Source: Streptomyces sp. DG2A-72
Lineage (GTDB): Bacteria > Actinomycetota > Actinomycetes > Streptomycetales > Streptomycetaceae
Assembly (NCBI RefSeq): GCF_030499575.1
Contig: NZ_JASTLC010000001.1
Coordinates: 8,022,001-8,086,000, forward strand
Length of the DNA stretch: 64,000 nt
Direction of reading: 5' to 3'
Positions 9,338 to 18,034 of the stretch are shown here, piece after piece. Below the pieces are notes generated by a model. That model was not told the DNA's origin. It made no database searches and worked only from the letters and a program-made list of their open reading frames with translations. Made by a program: the position numbers and the translations under genes. How positions within the stretch are numbered: the first letter of the stretch is position 1; every line of letters starts with the position of its first letter.

Positions 9338-10294
9338 GTGAACGAGACGACTCTCTCGATGTTCCCCGGACAGGGATCGCAGCGGGCGAAGATGGCCGCG
9401 CACCTGATCCAGGACCATCCGTGGACAGCAGGCCGGGTTCTGGCCGAGGCGACCGAGGCACTCGGTCTGCCCCTCACCGAACTCTGCACCACCGCGGACG
9501 CCTCAGCACTGGAGCCCACTGAGATCGCGCAGCCCGCGATTCTCGCCACGAGCCTGGCTGTCCTCGCCGTACTGCGCGAGGAAGCCGGATACCGCCCCTC
9601 GGTCGTCGCCGGGCACAGCCTCGGCGAATACACCGCACTCGTCGCCGCCGGCGTCCTCTCCCCCTGGGACGCGGTACGACTCGTGCGGCGCCGAGGGGAG
9701 CTGATGGCCGCCGTCTCGCGCCAAGTGGCGGGCGCGATGACGGCGGTCATGGGCCTCGCACCGCAGCGGATCGAGGAGATCTGCGCCCAGGCAGGAGATG
9801 TGGGCCTGGTGGAGGTCGCCAACTACAACGAGACCGGCCAGACGGTGATCTCCGGTCAGCGTGCCGCCGTCGCCGAGGCCGCCCGCCTCGCCGCGGCGGC
9901 GGGTGCCGAGCGGACCGTGCCACTGAAGGTGTCGGCACCGTTCCACTGCTCGCTGATGTCGGAGATCGAGGACGAGTTCGCGGCCGAGCTGACGCGGTGC
10001 GCGTTCGCCGATCCGGCGGGGCTCGTCATCAGCTCGGTCACCGGTTTGCCGGTGCGTGACGGTGCGGATGCACGTGCGCTGCTCCGGCGTCAACTCGCCG
10101 GGGCCGTGCGGTGGGTGGACGTCCTCGACACCGCGCGGCGGCACGGCGTCACGACCTACCTCGAGATCGGGCCCGGGCGTGTGCTGAGTGGCTTCGCCAA
10201 CAGGACCGTGCCGGGGGCGGTGGTGCGCAGCACCAATGATGCGCGGCGGGTTTCTGCGCTCGTACGTGAGTTGCGGTTGGCGCCGGTGGTCTAG
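9338..10294 (+). CDS. Malonyl-CoA:ACP acyltransferase
   Basis: The 318-aa FabD-type transacylase carries the N-terminal MFPGQGSQ motif, nucleophile Ser94 in GHSLGE, and a catalytic His in the VSAPFHCSLM segment. It loads malonyl units from CoA onto the acyl carrier protein encoded next. Many type II polyketide loci borrow the fatty-acid enzyme, so a dedicated copy suggests high or specific demand. Start: GTG at 9338 after GGGAG. It is the first gene of the long rightward polyketide operon; a 149-bp gap with a repeat element separates it from the ACP gene. Confidence 0.93.
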   Translation: MNETTLSMFPGQGSQRAKMAAHLIQDHPWTAGRVLAEATEALGLPLTELCTTADASALEPTEIAQPAILATSLAVLAVLREEAGYRPSVVAGHSLGEYTALVAAGVLSPWDAVRLVRRRGELMAAVSRQVAGAMTAVMGLAPQRIEEICAQAGDVGLVEVANYNETGQTVISGQRAAVAEAARLAAAAGAERTVPLKVSAPFHCSLMSEIEDEFAAELTRCAFADPAGLVISSVTGLPVRDGADARALLRRQLAGAVRWVDVLDTARRHGVTTYLEIGPGRVLSGFANRTVPGAVVRSTNDARRVSALVRELRLAPVV

Positions 10295-10326
10295 CTCCGC
10301 AGGTGCGTGGTTTTGGCCGCGGGCCC

Positions 10327-10371
10327 GTCGTGGCTGGTCGCGCAGTTCCCCGCGCCCCTGTCGGGGCGCTG
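10327..10371 (+). repeat. Streptomyces-type intergenic repeat
   Basis: The segment starts GTCGTGGCTGGTCGCGCAG, continues into TTCCCCGCGCCCC and closes with a CGCCCCTGTCGGGGCG hairpin. It is nearly identical to the element at 53.8 kb and the inverted one at 55.46 kb. It sits between the malonyltransferase and ACP genes, in the only sizeable gap of the operon, and the hairpin could cause partial termination or RNA processing there. Confidence 0.75.
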
Positions 10372-10443
10372 GTGTGCACGTCCGCACAAAGATGTGCGGG
10401 CGCGAATCTCATCCGGTGTTTCTCATCCGAAAGGCAATCAAAG

Positions 10444-10866
10444 GTGACTAATACACTTACCCTTCCCGACTCTCTCACCGCTGTTCAGGCCGCTGTCGCC
10501 GATGCTCTCGGTATCGATGAGGCCGAGGTCGTTCCCGAGGCGACGTTGCTCGGGGATCTGGGGGCGGAATCGATCGACCTGCTCGACATCCTGTTCCGGG
10601 TCGAGCGGGCCACGCAGGTGAAGATCGCGGTGGCCGACATCGCGGCTCTGCTCCAGGGCGGCATCCCGGACGAGGAGTTCGGTGACGAGAACGAGGTCGT
10701 CAACGACACCGGTCTCACCCACCTGGAGAAGGTGCTCCCGCAGTTCGACCGGAGCCAGCTGACCGAGCCGCTGACCGCCGACGGTGTCCTCGGCCTGTTC
10801 ACCGTCCAGAACCTGACGGACCTGCTCACCGAGCGCGCCGCGGCGACGGCCGCCGATGCCGCCTGA
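10444..10866 (+). CDS. Acyl carrier protein, extended form
   Basis: The 140-aa protein begins like a normal ACP, and Ser43 in GAESIDLLD is the phosphopantetheine attachment site. About 50 extra residues (IPDEEFGDENEVVNDTGLTHL onward) lie between the IADIAALL helix and a final helix-like LFTVQNLTDLL segment. Usual ACPs have 80-90 residues, so this one carries an insertion or a duplicated tail. It presumably shuttles the growing chain among the ketosynthases, reductase and dehydratases encoded downstream. Start: GTG at 10444, preceded by AAAGG. Its gene overlaps the holo-ACP synthase gene by 11 bp, so activation enzyme and substrate are co-translated. Confidence 0.9.
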   Translation: MTNTLTLPDSLTAVQAAVADALGIDEAEVVPEATLLGDLGAESIDLLDILFRVERATQVKIAVADIAALLQGGIPDEEFGDENEVVNDTGLTHLEKVLPQFDRSQLTEPLTADGVLGLFTVQNLTDLLTERAAATAADAA

Positions 10867-11332
10867 CCTCCCCGACTCCGGTCGGCGCCCGGGGCCCGTC
10901 GAGCCCCGGGTGCTGATCGGCACGGACCTGGTGGCCGTCGAGCGCGTCGAGCGGCTTCTCGAGGGCCAACCCGGCCTCGCGGAGCGGGTGTTCACCGCTC
11001 GGGAGCTGGCCTACTGCACTGGACGCAGCAGCCGCGCGGCAGATCATCTGGCTGCCCGGTTCGCCGCCAAGGAGGCCGTGATGAAGGCGCTCGGCACCGG
11101 GGCGTCGGCCGGCGTCGAGTGGACCGACGTGGAGATCGTCAACCGACTCGACGGCCGGCCCGTGCTCAAGCTCCATGGCCGGGCCCGGCAGATCGCCGAC
11201 CGCAAGCGCGTCACGCAGACCGAGATCTCGCTGACCCACACGGCGGGGCTCGCGCTCGCCCACACGGTGCTCGTGTGCTCCGCCGGGCTTGTCGGCCTGC
11301 GGACCACGGCCGGCACCCCTGACCCCTCGTAG
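10856..11332 (+). CDS. acpS: Holo-ACP synthase (AcpS-type phosphopantetheinyl transferase)
   Basis: The 158-aa product shows the AcpS metal and CoA site signatures LIGTDLVAVERVERLL near the N-terminus and HLAARFAAKEAVMKALG mid-protein. It transfers 4'-phosphopantetheine from CoA to the conserved Ser of the ACP. Its gene overlaps the ACP gene, so that protein is the likely substrate. A second in-frame start, GTG at 10910, would remove an 18-residue proline-rich leader and match the family start better; the ATG at 10856 is given because of the coupling. Confidence 0.92.
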   Translation: MPPDLPDSGRRPGPVEPRVLIGTDLVAVERVERLLEGQPGLAERVFTARELAYCTGRSSRAADHLAARFAAKEAVMKALGTGASAGVEWTDVEIVNRLDGRPVLKLHGRARQIADRKRVTQTEISLTHTAGLALAHTVLVCSAGLVGLRTTAGTPDPS

Positions 11333-11350
11333 CAGAACGGGAAGAGACTC

Positions 11351-12118
11351 ATGAAGCTCAAGGACCGTGCCGCCCTGGTCACCGGCGGCTCCCGGGGCAT
11401 CGGCCGGGCCATCGCACTCGCGCTCGCCGCGCAGGGGGCGGCCGTCGCCGTCAACTACCGCTCGCGCGCGGACGACGCCCAGGCCGTGGTGAAGGAGATC
11501 GAGGCCGCGGGCGGGCGGGCCGTGGCCGTCGGCGCCGATGTCTCCGATCCGGCCGCCGCCAAGGAACTGGTCGAGGAGACCACTCGCCTGCTCGGCGGGC
11601 TCGGCATCCTCGTCAACAACGCGGGCGTCAGCGACGACGGCCTCATCTACGACGTGGCGCCCGACGCCTGGTGGGACGTCATGAAGGTCAACTTCGGCGG
11701 CGCGTACCACTGCACGCACGCCGTACTGGGCCAGTTCATGGCACAGGGCGACTCGACCATCGTCAACATCTCCTCCGCGATGGGCGAGCGCGGCTGGATC
11801 GGACAGTCCAACTACTCCGCCTCCAAAGGCGCGTTGAACGCCTTCACCAGGAGCTCCGCCATCGAGCTCGCCCGCTTCGGGGTCCGCGTCAACGCCGTAC
11901 TCGCCGGATTCACTCCGACCGAACTGGTCGGCGAGGTGCTCCGCAAGGACGGCGGCAAGGGCATCAAGCGGCAGATCCCGCTGCGCCGCTTCGCCACCGT
12001 GGAGCAGGTCGCGAACGCCGCCGTGTTCCTGGCCGGCCCCGACTCCGGCTACACGACCGGCGAACTCCTGTACGTCGACGGCGGCTTCTCCGCGCAACTC
12101 GGCGTCGGCCGCCCGTGA
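11351..12118 (+). CDS. 3-oxoacyl-ACP reductase (FabG-type SDR)
   Basis: The 255-aa classical short-chain dehydrogenase has cofactor motif TGGSRGIGRAI, NNAGVSDDG, and the catalytic Ser142, Tyr155 and Lys159. It should reduce beta-keto groups on the ACP-bound chain with NADPH. Together with the dehydratase-like pair downstream it implies a chain that is reduced and dehydrated, so a polyene-like or otherwise reduced product rather than a fully aromatic poly-beta-ketone. No enoyl reductase was seen, so double bonds should remain. Confidence 0.93.
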   Translation: MKLKDRAALVTGGSRGIGRAIALALAAQGAAVAVNYRSRADDAQAVVKEIEAAGGRAVAVGADVSDPAAAKELVEETTRLLGGLGILVNNAGVSDDGLIYDVAPDAWWDVMKVNFGGAYHCTHAVLGQFMAQGDSTIVNISSAMGERGWIGQSNYSASKGALNAFTRSSAIELARFGVRVNAVLAGFTPTELVGEVLRKDGGKGIKRQIPLRRFATVEQVANAAVFLAGPDSGYTTGELLYVDGGFSAQLGVGRP

Positions 12119-12180
12119 CCTGAGCAGGCCAACGGCAACCGTCCGCTCCCAAGCCCCGAAGGCCCCCGAAGGAAGAGACG

Positions 12181-12633
12181 ATGCGATTCCATCTGATCGA
12201 CAGGATCGAGTCCTGGACACCGCGCGAGCGCATCACGGCCCGCAAGGTCACCTCCGTCGACGAGGAACTCTGGCAGCCGGTCGGCTCCGGCCCGGTGCTG
12301 CCCTTCGGGCTGGCGCTCGAAGCGCTCTGCCAGTCGGCGACCTGGCTGATCATGCTCTCCACCGACCACCGCCTGCGCGCGGCCCTGCTCGCCGTGAACG
12401 AGGCCACCGCCCACCGCGCGGTGGTCCCCGGCGACGTACTGCGCATGGAAGCGTCCATCGAGTCGATGAACGACGAAGCGGCGATCCTCGACGGCACGGT
12501 CAGCGTCGACGGCGAGACCGTCCTGGAGGCCAGGGGCATCCTGTGCGCGCTCATCGCGGGCGAACTCCTCGACGACCCGGCGGACACCGCGCGCATGGCG
12601 CACCAGCTGGTGGGCGGAGGGCCGGTCCGATGA
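12181..12633 (+). CDS. Hotdog-fold dehydratase-like protein lacking catalytic His
   Basis: The 150-aa protein aligns by eye to the FabA/FabZ hotdog fold: LPFGLALEALCQSATWLIM corresponds to the central helix of FabZ and keeps the Glu. The His that normally precedes it in HFPG is absent (sequence WQPVGSG). Highly reducing type II polyketide synthases use a dehydratase made of two unlike subunits, so this is probably the non-catalytic partner of the His-containing protein encoded at 13895. It overlaps the ketosynthase gene by 4 bp. A thioesterase-like role cannot be excluded. Confidence 0.7.
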   Translation: MRFHLIDRIESWTPRERITARKVTSVDEELWQPVGSGPVLPFGLALEALCQSATWLIMLSTDHRLRAALLAVNEATAHRAVVPGDVLRMEASIESMNDEAAILDGTVSVDGETVLEARGILCALIAGELLDDPADTARMAHQLVGGGPVR

Positions 12634-13898
12634 AGCGCGTGGTCATCACCGGGGCGGGCGCGGTCACCCCGCTCGGCAACGACGCCGCCACCACCTGGGA
12701 GGGCCTGGCCTCCGGCCGCAGCGGCATCGGCCCGCTCACCACCTTCGACGCCACCGGCTTCCCGGTGCGCATCGCCGGCCAGGTCAAGGACTTCGACCCG
12801 GCCACCGCGGTCCCGGCCGCCGCCGGGCGCGCTCACCTGTCCCGGGTGGGGCAGTTCGGCGTCGCCGCCGCCTACGAGGCCCAACTCGACGCCGGTGTCG
12901 ACGAGTCGACGTACCCGCCTCAGGAGCGCGGCGTCGCCATGGGCGCCAGCGTCGGCCGCCCGGAACTCCGGGCGCTGCTCGACGTCGGCCGGTTGCGCGC
13001 GAGCACCGGCCGGGCGGACGCCTTCCTGCGGCACCCGCCGCGCACCGCGCTCACCGACAACCAGAACGTGCCGCTCGCCTCGATGGCCCGGCTGCTCGGC
13101 GCCACCGGCCCGATGATCGGCATCAGCACGGCCTGCTCCGGCTCCGGACACGCGCTCGGCGAGGCCTACCGCGCCATCCAGGAGGGCGACGCCCAGCTGA
13201 TGATCGCGGGCGGCTACGACTCCCTCACCACCTGGCTCGACCTGCTCGGCTTCAGCCTGCTGGGTGCGCTCACCGACCGCTACAACGACGACCCGACGCA
13301 CGCCTCACGGCCCTTCGACGCGGACCGCTCCGGGTTTGTCATCGGCGAGGGCGCCGTGGCCTTCGTACTGGAGGAACGGGAGTCGGCGCGGGCGCGTGGA
13401 GCGAGGATCCTCGCCGAAGTCCTCGGCTACGGGAGCACGTTGAACGCCTGGCGGATCACCGACTCGCCGCCGGACGGCTCCGGGGCCATCCAGGCCATGG
13501 AGGGTGCCATCGCGGAGTCCGGCCTCGGCACCGGCGGCATCGACTACGTCGTCGCACACGGCACCAGCACGCACGGCAACGACCAGTCGGAGACCACCGC
13601 GATCAAGAAGGTGTTCGGCGACGACGCCGGGCGGCTGGTCGTCAGCAGCCCCAAGTCCATGGCGGGGCACCTCACCTCGGCGAGCCTGGCGCTCAACGTG
13701 CTCGCCGCGATCGGCGCGCTGCGGCACTCCCTGGTCCCGCCCACCGTCAACCTCGACACCCCGGACCGCAAGCTCGACCTCGACTACGTGCCGCACACCG
13801 CGCGCCGGATGCCGGTCTCGGCGGTCCTCGTCAACGCCTTCGCCTTCGGCGGCTCCAACACCAGCCTCGTCGTCGGCGCCCACCAGGAGGAGTCATGA
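12630..13898 (+). CDS. Beta-ketoacyl-ACP synthase (KS alpha)
   Basis: The 422-aa FabF-type condensing enzyme has a complete catalytic set: Cys169 in STACSGSG, His310 in VVAHGTSTHG and His347 in SMAGHLTS. It should perform decarboxylative Claisen condensation on ACP-bound malonate. The CLF-like protein encoded at 14296 lacks the active Cys and is the probable heterodimer partner, with a small dehydratase gene between them. All three genes overlap by 4 bp, so expression is translationally coupled. Confidence 0.93.
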   Translation: MKRVVITGAGAVTPLGNDAATTWEGLASGRSGIGPLTTFDATGFPVRIAGQVKDFDPATAVPAAAGRAHLSRVGQFGVAAAYEAQLDAGVDESTYPPQERGVAMGASVGRPELRALLDVGRLRASTGRADAFLRHPPRTALTDNQNVPLASMARLLGATGPMIGISTACSGSGHALGEAYRAIQEGDAQLMIAGGYDSLTTWLDLLGFSLLGALTDRYNDDPTHASRPFDADRSGFVIGEGAVAFVLEERESARARGARILAEVLGYGSTLNAWRITDSPPDGSGAIQAMEGAIAESGLGTGGIDYVVAHGTSTHGNDQSETTAIKKVFGDDAGRLVVSSPKSMAGHLTSASLALNVLAAIGALRHSLVPPTVNLDTPDRKLDLDYVPHTARRMPVSAVLVNAFAFGGSNTSLVVGAHQEES

Positions 13899-14299
13899 CC
13901 ACCTCCATCCTGCTCCCCGCCTTCGACCGGCTGGTGGAGCTGATCCCCGGCGAAAAGGCCGTCGCGGTCTGCAACATCGCCGGCACCCTGCCCGTCTTCG
14001 CCACGCACTTCCCACGCCACCCGATCCTGCCGGGCGTACTGCTCCTGGAGAGCATGACCGCCCTCGCCAAGGCAGCCGCCGGCAACGGCGGCGACTGGCG
14101 GCTCACGGCGGTGCGCGGAGTGCGGTTCAAGCACTTCGTCGGACCCGGCGACCGGGTCGAGATCACGGTCGACGTGACCGGCCGCGGCGAGCGGCTGATG
14201 GAACTCAGGGCCGTCGCCCGGGTCGACGAACGGGTGGTCGCCACCGCCCGCACCCTCGCCCTGGAGCCGGCCGACGACTCTTGGGAGGGGACCTCATGA
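13895..14299 (+). CDS. FabZ-like 3-hydroxyacyl-ACP dehydratase
   Basis: The 134-aa hotdog protein has the FabZ signature: His38 in THFPRHPILPGVLLLESM, with the Glu in LLESM as second catalytic residue. FabZ proteins are about 140-150 aa, so this is full length. It should dehydrate beta-hydroxyacyl-ACP to the enoyl form, perhaps with the His-less protein encoded at 12181. Its position between the KS and the CLF-like gene, with 4-bp overlaps on both sides, ties it to each extension cycle. Confidence 0.88.
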   Translation: MTTSILLPAFDRLVELIPGEKAVAVCNIAGTLPVFATHFPRHPILPGVLLLESMTALAKAAAGNGGDWRLTAVRGVRFKHFVGPGDRVEITVDVTGRGERLMELRAVARVDERVVATARTLALEPADDSWEGTS

Positions 14300-15576
14300 G
14301 CACCGACACCCGCCGCGTCGTGGTCACCGGCATCGGCCTGCTGACCGCGCTGGGCGAGGGCCGCGAGGCCAACTGGACCGCGCTGCTGAACGGCAGGTCC
14401 GGAGTCGGGCCGCTGCGTTCGTACGATCCGGGCCCGTTGCGCACCCGGATCGGCGCCGAGATCCACGACTTCGACCCGACACGCTGGGCCTCCCGGCGCA
14501 CCCTGCGCATGCTCTGCCGCACCGACCAACTCGCCCTGGCAGGCGCCACGCTGGCGATCCAGGACGCCGGACTCGACAGCGAACTGGGCCATCGCACAGG
14601 CCTGTTCCTCGGCAGCAACAAGGAAATGCCCCGCATGGACGAGCTGATCGCCCAGCTCCAGGCGGTGCGCGCCGAGGACGGCAGCCCTGATCTGCGCAAG
14701 CTCGGCGAAGAGGCCCGCTCGGTCGTCGCGCCCCTCTTCTTCGTCGAGGGACTCCAGCCCGCGGCCGGCTTCCACATCTCCGAGAAGTACGGCATCCGCG
14801 GCGCCAACAACTACTTCGCCGGCACCGCCGACTCGGGCGCCATGGCGATCGGCCGCGGGATGCGGGCCGTACGGCGCGGCGAGGCCGACGTGGTCGTCGC
14901 CGGCGGATACGACGACGCGACCGGCTGGTGGGCGATGTCCAAGATGGACGGCCTCGGTGTCCTGACCACCCGCAACGAGCTGGGCCAGGAGGCCTTCCGG
15001 CCGTACGACCGCGACCGCAGCGGCTCCGTCTTCGGCGAGGGTGCCGCGCTGCTCGTCCTGGAGGAGCGCGAGCACGCCCTGGCCCGCGGGGCGCAGGTGT
15101 ACGCGGAGGTCACCGGCTTCGGCGCCGGCAACGACTGCGTACGGCCGCCGAGCCCCGAGCCGCGCGCCCGCGGGCTCGCCCGCGCGATCGGCAACGCGCT
15201 GCGGGACGCGGGCGGTTCACCCGACATCGACTACATCGCCGCGCACGGCTGTGCCACCCCGCTCGGCGACGCCAGCGAGACCGCGGCCCTGCACGACGTA
15301 CTCGGCCCGGCCGCGAAGGCCGCACAGATCAGCAGCGTCAAACCGCAGACCGGCCATCTCGTCGGCGGCGCAGGCGCGTTGAACGTGGCGGTCGCCGCAC
15401 TGGCCCTGCACTCCGGGGTCGTCCCGGCCACCCGCAACCTCGAGAACCCCGACCCGGCCTGCGACTTGGACTACGTGCCCGGCACGCCCCGCGAGTCCCG
15501 CCCGACCTCGGCGCTCGCACTCGCCCGGGGTCTGGAAGGACAGGCGGTCGCCGTGGCACTGGGGCGGGCGGCATGA
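14296..15576 (+). CDS. Chain-length-factor-like ketosynthase (Cys replaced by Asp)
   Basis: The 426-aa condensing-enzyme homologue carries Asp179 (TADSGAM) where the active Cys should be, while the two His (317 in AAHGC and 354 in TGHLVGG) remain. Chain length factors of type II systems are Cys-less KS homologues that pair with a KS and shape the cavity that sets chain length. It is therefore the probable partner of the KS encoded at 12630. Retained His residues leave open a malonyl-ACP decarboxylase activity. Confidence 0.85.
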   Translation: MSTDTRRVVVTGIGLLTALGEGREANWTALLNGRSGVGPLRSYDPGPLRTRIGAEIHDFDPTRWASRRTLRMLCRTDQLALAGATLAIQDAGLDSELGHRTGLFLGSNKEMPRMDELIAQLQAVRAEDGSPDLRKLGEEARSVVAPLFFVEGLQPAAGFHISEKYGIRGANNYFAGTADSGAMAIGRGMRAVRRGEADVVVAGGYDDATGWWAMSKMDGLGVLTTRNELGQEAFRPYDRDRSGSVFGEGAALLVLEEREHALARGAQVYAEVTGFGAGNDCVRPPSPEPRARGLARAIGNALRDAGGSPDIDYIAAHGCATPLGDASETAALHDVLGPAAKAAQISSVKPQTGHLVGGAGALNVAVAALALHSGVVPATRNLENPDPACDLDYVPGTPRESRPTSALALARGLEGQAVAVALGRAA

Positions 15577-18032
15577 CCCACGAGACGGACGAGACGTACG
15601 AACGGACCGAGAGGGCAGCGGACATGGACGACGACGACATGAGCGGAATACACGGCGTGATCTCCGGCCACGCCACCCCCGACGAGCACCGGCCACCCAC
15701 CGCCCGGCGCGTGGTCGTCGTCGCCGTCGGCGCGGTGACCGCGCAGGGCGACGGTGCCGACGAGCTGTGGGCCGGCGTACGGTCCGGGCGCACGGCGATC
15801 GGGCCGGTGCGTGGACTGCCGATGGACGGCTATCTCACCGGCATCGGCGGCGAGGTCAGCGAGTCCCGCCGACCCGCGTACGACTATCTGGCGGCGATCG
15901 GCGGCACCGACCGCGAGCCCGCCCTCGACTTCGCCCTCGCCGCCGCGGAGGAGGCCCTCGCCGCGGCCGGGCCGCTGGACGCGGTACCCGCCGACCGGTG
16001 GGGCGTCGCGTACGGCACCTGCAACGGCGGGTTGCGCAGCGCCGAGAAGCTGCTGCGGCGCACCCGCGACGGGGCGAGCGGCGCGGACGACGCACGGCAC
16101 TTCCTGCTCGTCCCGCCGCACGCCGCGGCGGAGGCGCTGAGCAGCGCATTCGGGTTCAAGGGCCCCGCCCTGTCCGTGAACACGGCCTGCGCGTCCGGTG
16201 CGCACGCCCTCGCGCACGCCGTGGAGACCATCCGCGCCGGACGTGCCGACGCGATGCTCGTCGGCGGCAGCGATGCCTTCACCGAGACCGCGTTCGCCGG
16301 GTTCACCAGCCTGGAGTCCCTGTCCGTCAGGCCCGCCGCCCCCTACTCCAAGGACCGCGACGGCCTGTCCCTCGGCGAGGGCAGCGGCATGCTCGTCCTC
16401 GTCGAGGAGTCCCTGGCGCGCGCCGCCGGAGCCCCGATCCTCGCCGAGATACTCGGCTACGGGCTGTCCGCCGACGGCTACCACGCCACCGCCCCGCACC
16501 CCGAGGGCGAGGGCGCCGCCCGCGCCATCCGGGGCGCCCTGCGGACGGCCGGCCTCGCCGCCGAGGACGTCGGCTACATCAACGGTCACGGCACCGGCAC
16601 CCCGAAGAACGACTCCGCCGAGTCCAACGCGGTCCGCGCCGCCCTCGGTGAGGCCGCCGAGAAGACCACGCTCAGCAGTACGAAGTCCATGATCGGCCAC
16701 CTCCTCGGCGCCGCCGGGGCGGTCGAGGCCATCGTCACCGTCCTCGCGCTGCGCGAGCAGACCGCGCCGCCCACCGCCAACTTCACCGAGCTCGACCCCA
16801 AGTGCGGTCTGGACGCGGTACCGGTCACCGGTCGGCCGCTCGCCATGGACGCCGCCCTGTCGAACAACTTCGCCTTCGCCGGGGCCAACGCCTGCGTCGC
16901 CTTCGCCAGGCCGGGCAACCCCTTCGACGAGCCGCCCGCCCCCCTCGACGAGAAAGTCGTCGTCACCGGCTTCGGAGTGATCTCCGCGGCCGGGTCGAGC
17001 GCCGGCGAACTGTGGGAGACCTGGACATCGGGGCGCGCACTCGGCGCCGAGGAGGCCGGACTGCGCGTCGCCCGCGCCGACTTCGACCCGGCCGGCCACA
17101 TCACGCCGCGCGAGCGCCGCCGGATGGACCGGCTCGGGCAGCTCGCCGTCGCCGCGACCCGCTCCGCCCTGGCGCACGCCGGTCTCACCCCCGACGAGCG
17201 GGTCGGAGTCGTCCTCGGGACCGGGCTCGGCCCGATGCGCTCCACCGAGGAGTTCCTGCTACCCGTCCTGGACGGCGACCCGTCCCACGCGAGCCCGGCC
17301 GTGTTCCCCAACACCGTCTACAACGCGGCAGCCGGACAGGTCGCCATGGTCGTGGGCACCAAGGGCCCCACCTCGACGGCCACCGCCGGGCACGCGGCCG
17401 GCGCCTCCGCGCTGACCATCGCCCACGACCTGCTGCGCCGGGGCCACGCCGACGCCATCGTGGTCCCCGCCGCCGAGGACCTGTCGCCCGGCGTCCTCGC
17501 CGCCTACCGTGACCTGCCCCTGTTCAGCGGCAGGCCGGGGCGTGCCTACACCCTCGCCGAGGGCGGTATCGCCCTGGTCCTGGAGCGCGAGTCGACGGCC
17601 CGAGCACGCGGCGCGCGCATCCTCGCCGAGTTCGCCGGCCATGCCACCGCCTCCGACGCGGTCGGAGTGGGCCGCTGGGACGCCCACGGCGCCGGCGTGG
17701 ACCGCGCGATGCGGGGCGCCCTGCGGCAGTCCGGAGTACGCGCCGAGGAGCTGACCGGGATCTGGGCCAACGCCGCCGGGATCACCGTCGCCGACGCCCC
17801 CGAGGCACGCGCCACGGGACGCCTCGCCGCCGAGGCGGACTGCCCGGTGCACACCCCCAAGCGCACGCTCGGCGAACCGGTCGGCGCGGGCGCCCAGTTG
17901 TCGGCCGTGCTCGCCCTGACCGGCTGGGGGAGCGGCCACCCGGCCGGGCCCGTGCTCATCAACAGCTCCTCGCTCGGCGGCACCCACATCAGCGTCGTCC
18001 TGCGGCCCGCAAGCCCTGCCACGGAGAAGTGA
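15573..18032 (+). CDS. Fused ketosynthase-chain length factor
   Basis: The 819-aa product is two condensing-enzyme domains in one chain. Domain 1 (about residues 45-445) has Cys206 (NTACASGAH), His339 (NGHGTGT) and His376 (MIGHLLG), a full ketosynthase set. A short Pro-rich linker (EPPAPLDE, about 450-458) joins domain 2 (about 460-819), where the aligned Cys position is His607 (ATAGHAAG) and both catalytic His motifs are lost (WANAAG, GEPVGAG). Domain 2 is thus CLF-like. KS and CLF are separate proteins in the type II systems I know, so the fusion is unusual. An acidic N-terminal leader of about 45 residues precedes domain 1; a later ATG at 15624 is a possible alternative start. Confidence 0.9.
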   Translation: MTHETDETYERTERAADMDDDDMSGIHGVISGHATPDEHRPPTARRVVVVAVGAVTAQGDGADELWAGVRSGRTAIGPVRGLPMDGYLTGIGGEVSESRRPAYDYLAAIGGTDREPALDFALAAAEEALAAAGPLDAVPADRWGVAYGTCNGGLRSAEKLLRRTRDGASGADDARHFLLVPPHAAAEALSSAFGFKGPALSVNTACASGAHALAHAVETIRAGRADAMLVGGSDAFTETAFAGFTSLESLSVRPAAPYSKDRDGLSLGEGSGMLVLVEESLARAAGAPILAEILGYGLSADGYHATAPHPEGEGAARAIRGALRTAGLAAEDVGYINGHGTGTPKNDSAESNAVRAALGEAAEKTTLSSTKSMIGHLLGAAGAVEAIVTVLALREQTAPPTANFTELDPKCGLDAVPVTGRPLAMDAALSNNFAFAGANACVAFARPGNPFDEPPAPLDEKVVVTGFGVISAAGSSAGELWETWTSGRALGAEEAGLRVARADFDPAGHITPRERRRMDRLGQLAVAATRSALAHAGLTPDERVGVVLGTGLGPMRSTEEFLLPVLDGDPSHASPAVFPNTVYNAAAGQVAMVVGTKGPTSTATAGHAAGASALTIAHDLLRRGHADAIVVPAAEDLSPGVLAAYRDLPLFSGRPGRAYTLAEGGIALVLERESTARARGARILAEFAGHATASDAVGVGRWDAHGAGVDRAMRGALRQSGVRAEELTGIWANAAGITVADAPEARATGRLAAEADCPVHTPKRTLGEPVGAGAQLSAVLALTGWGSGHPAGPVLINSSSLGGTHISVVLRPASPATEK

Positions 18033-18034
18033 CC

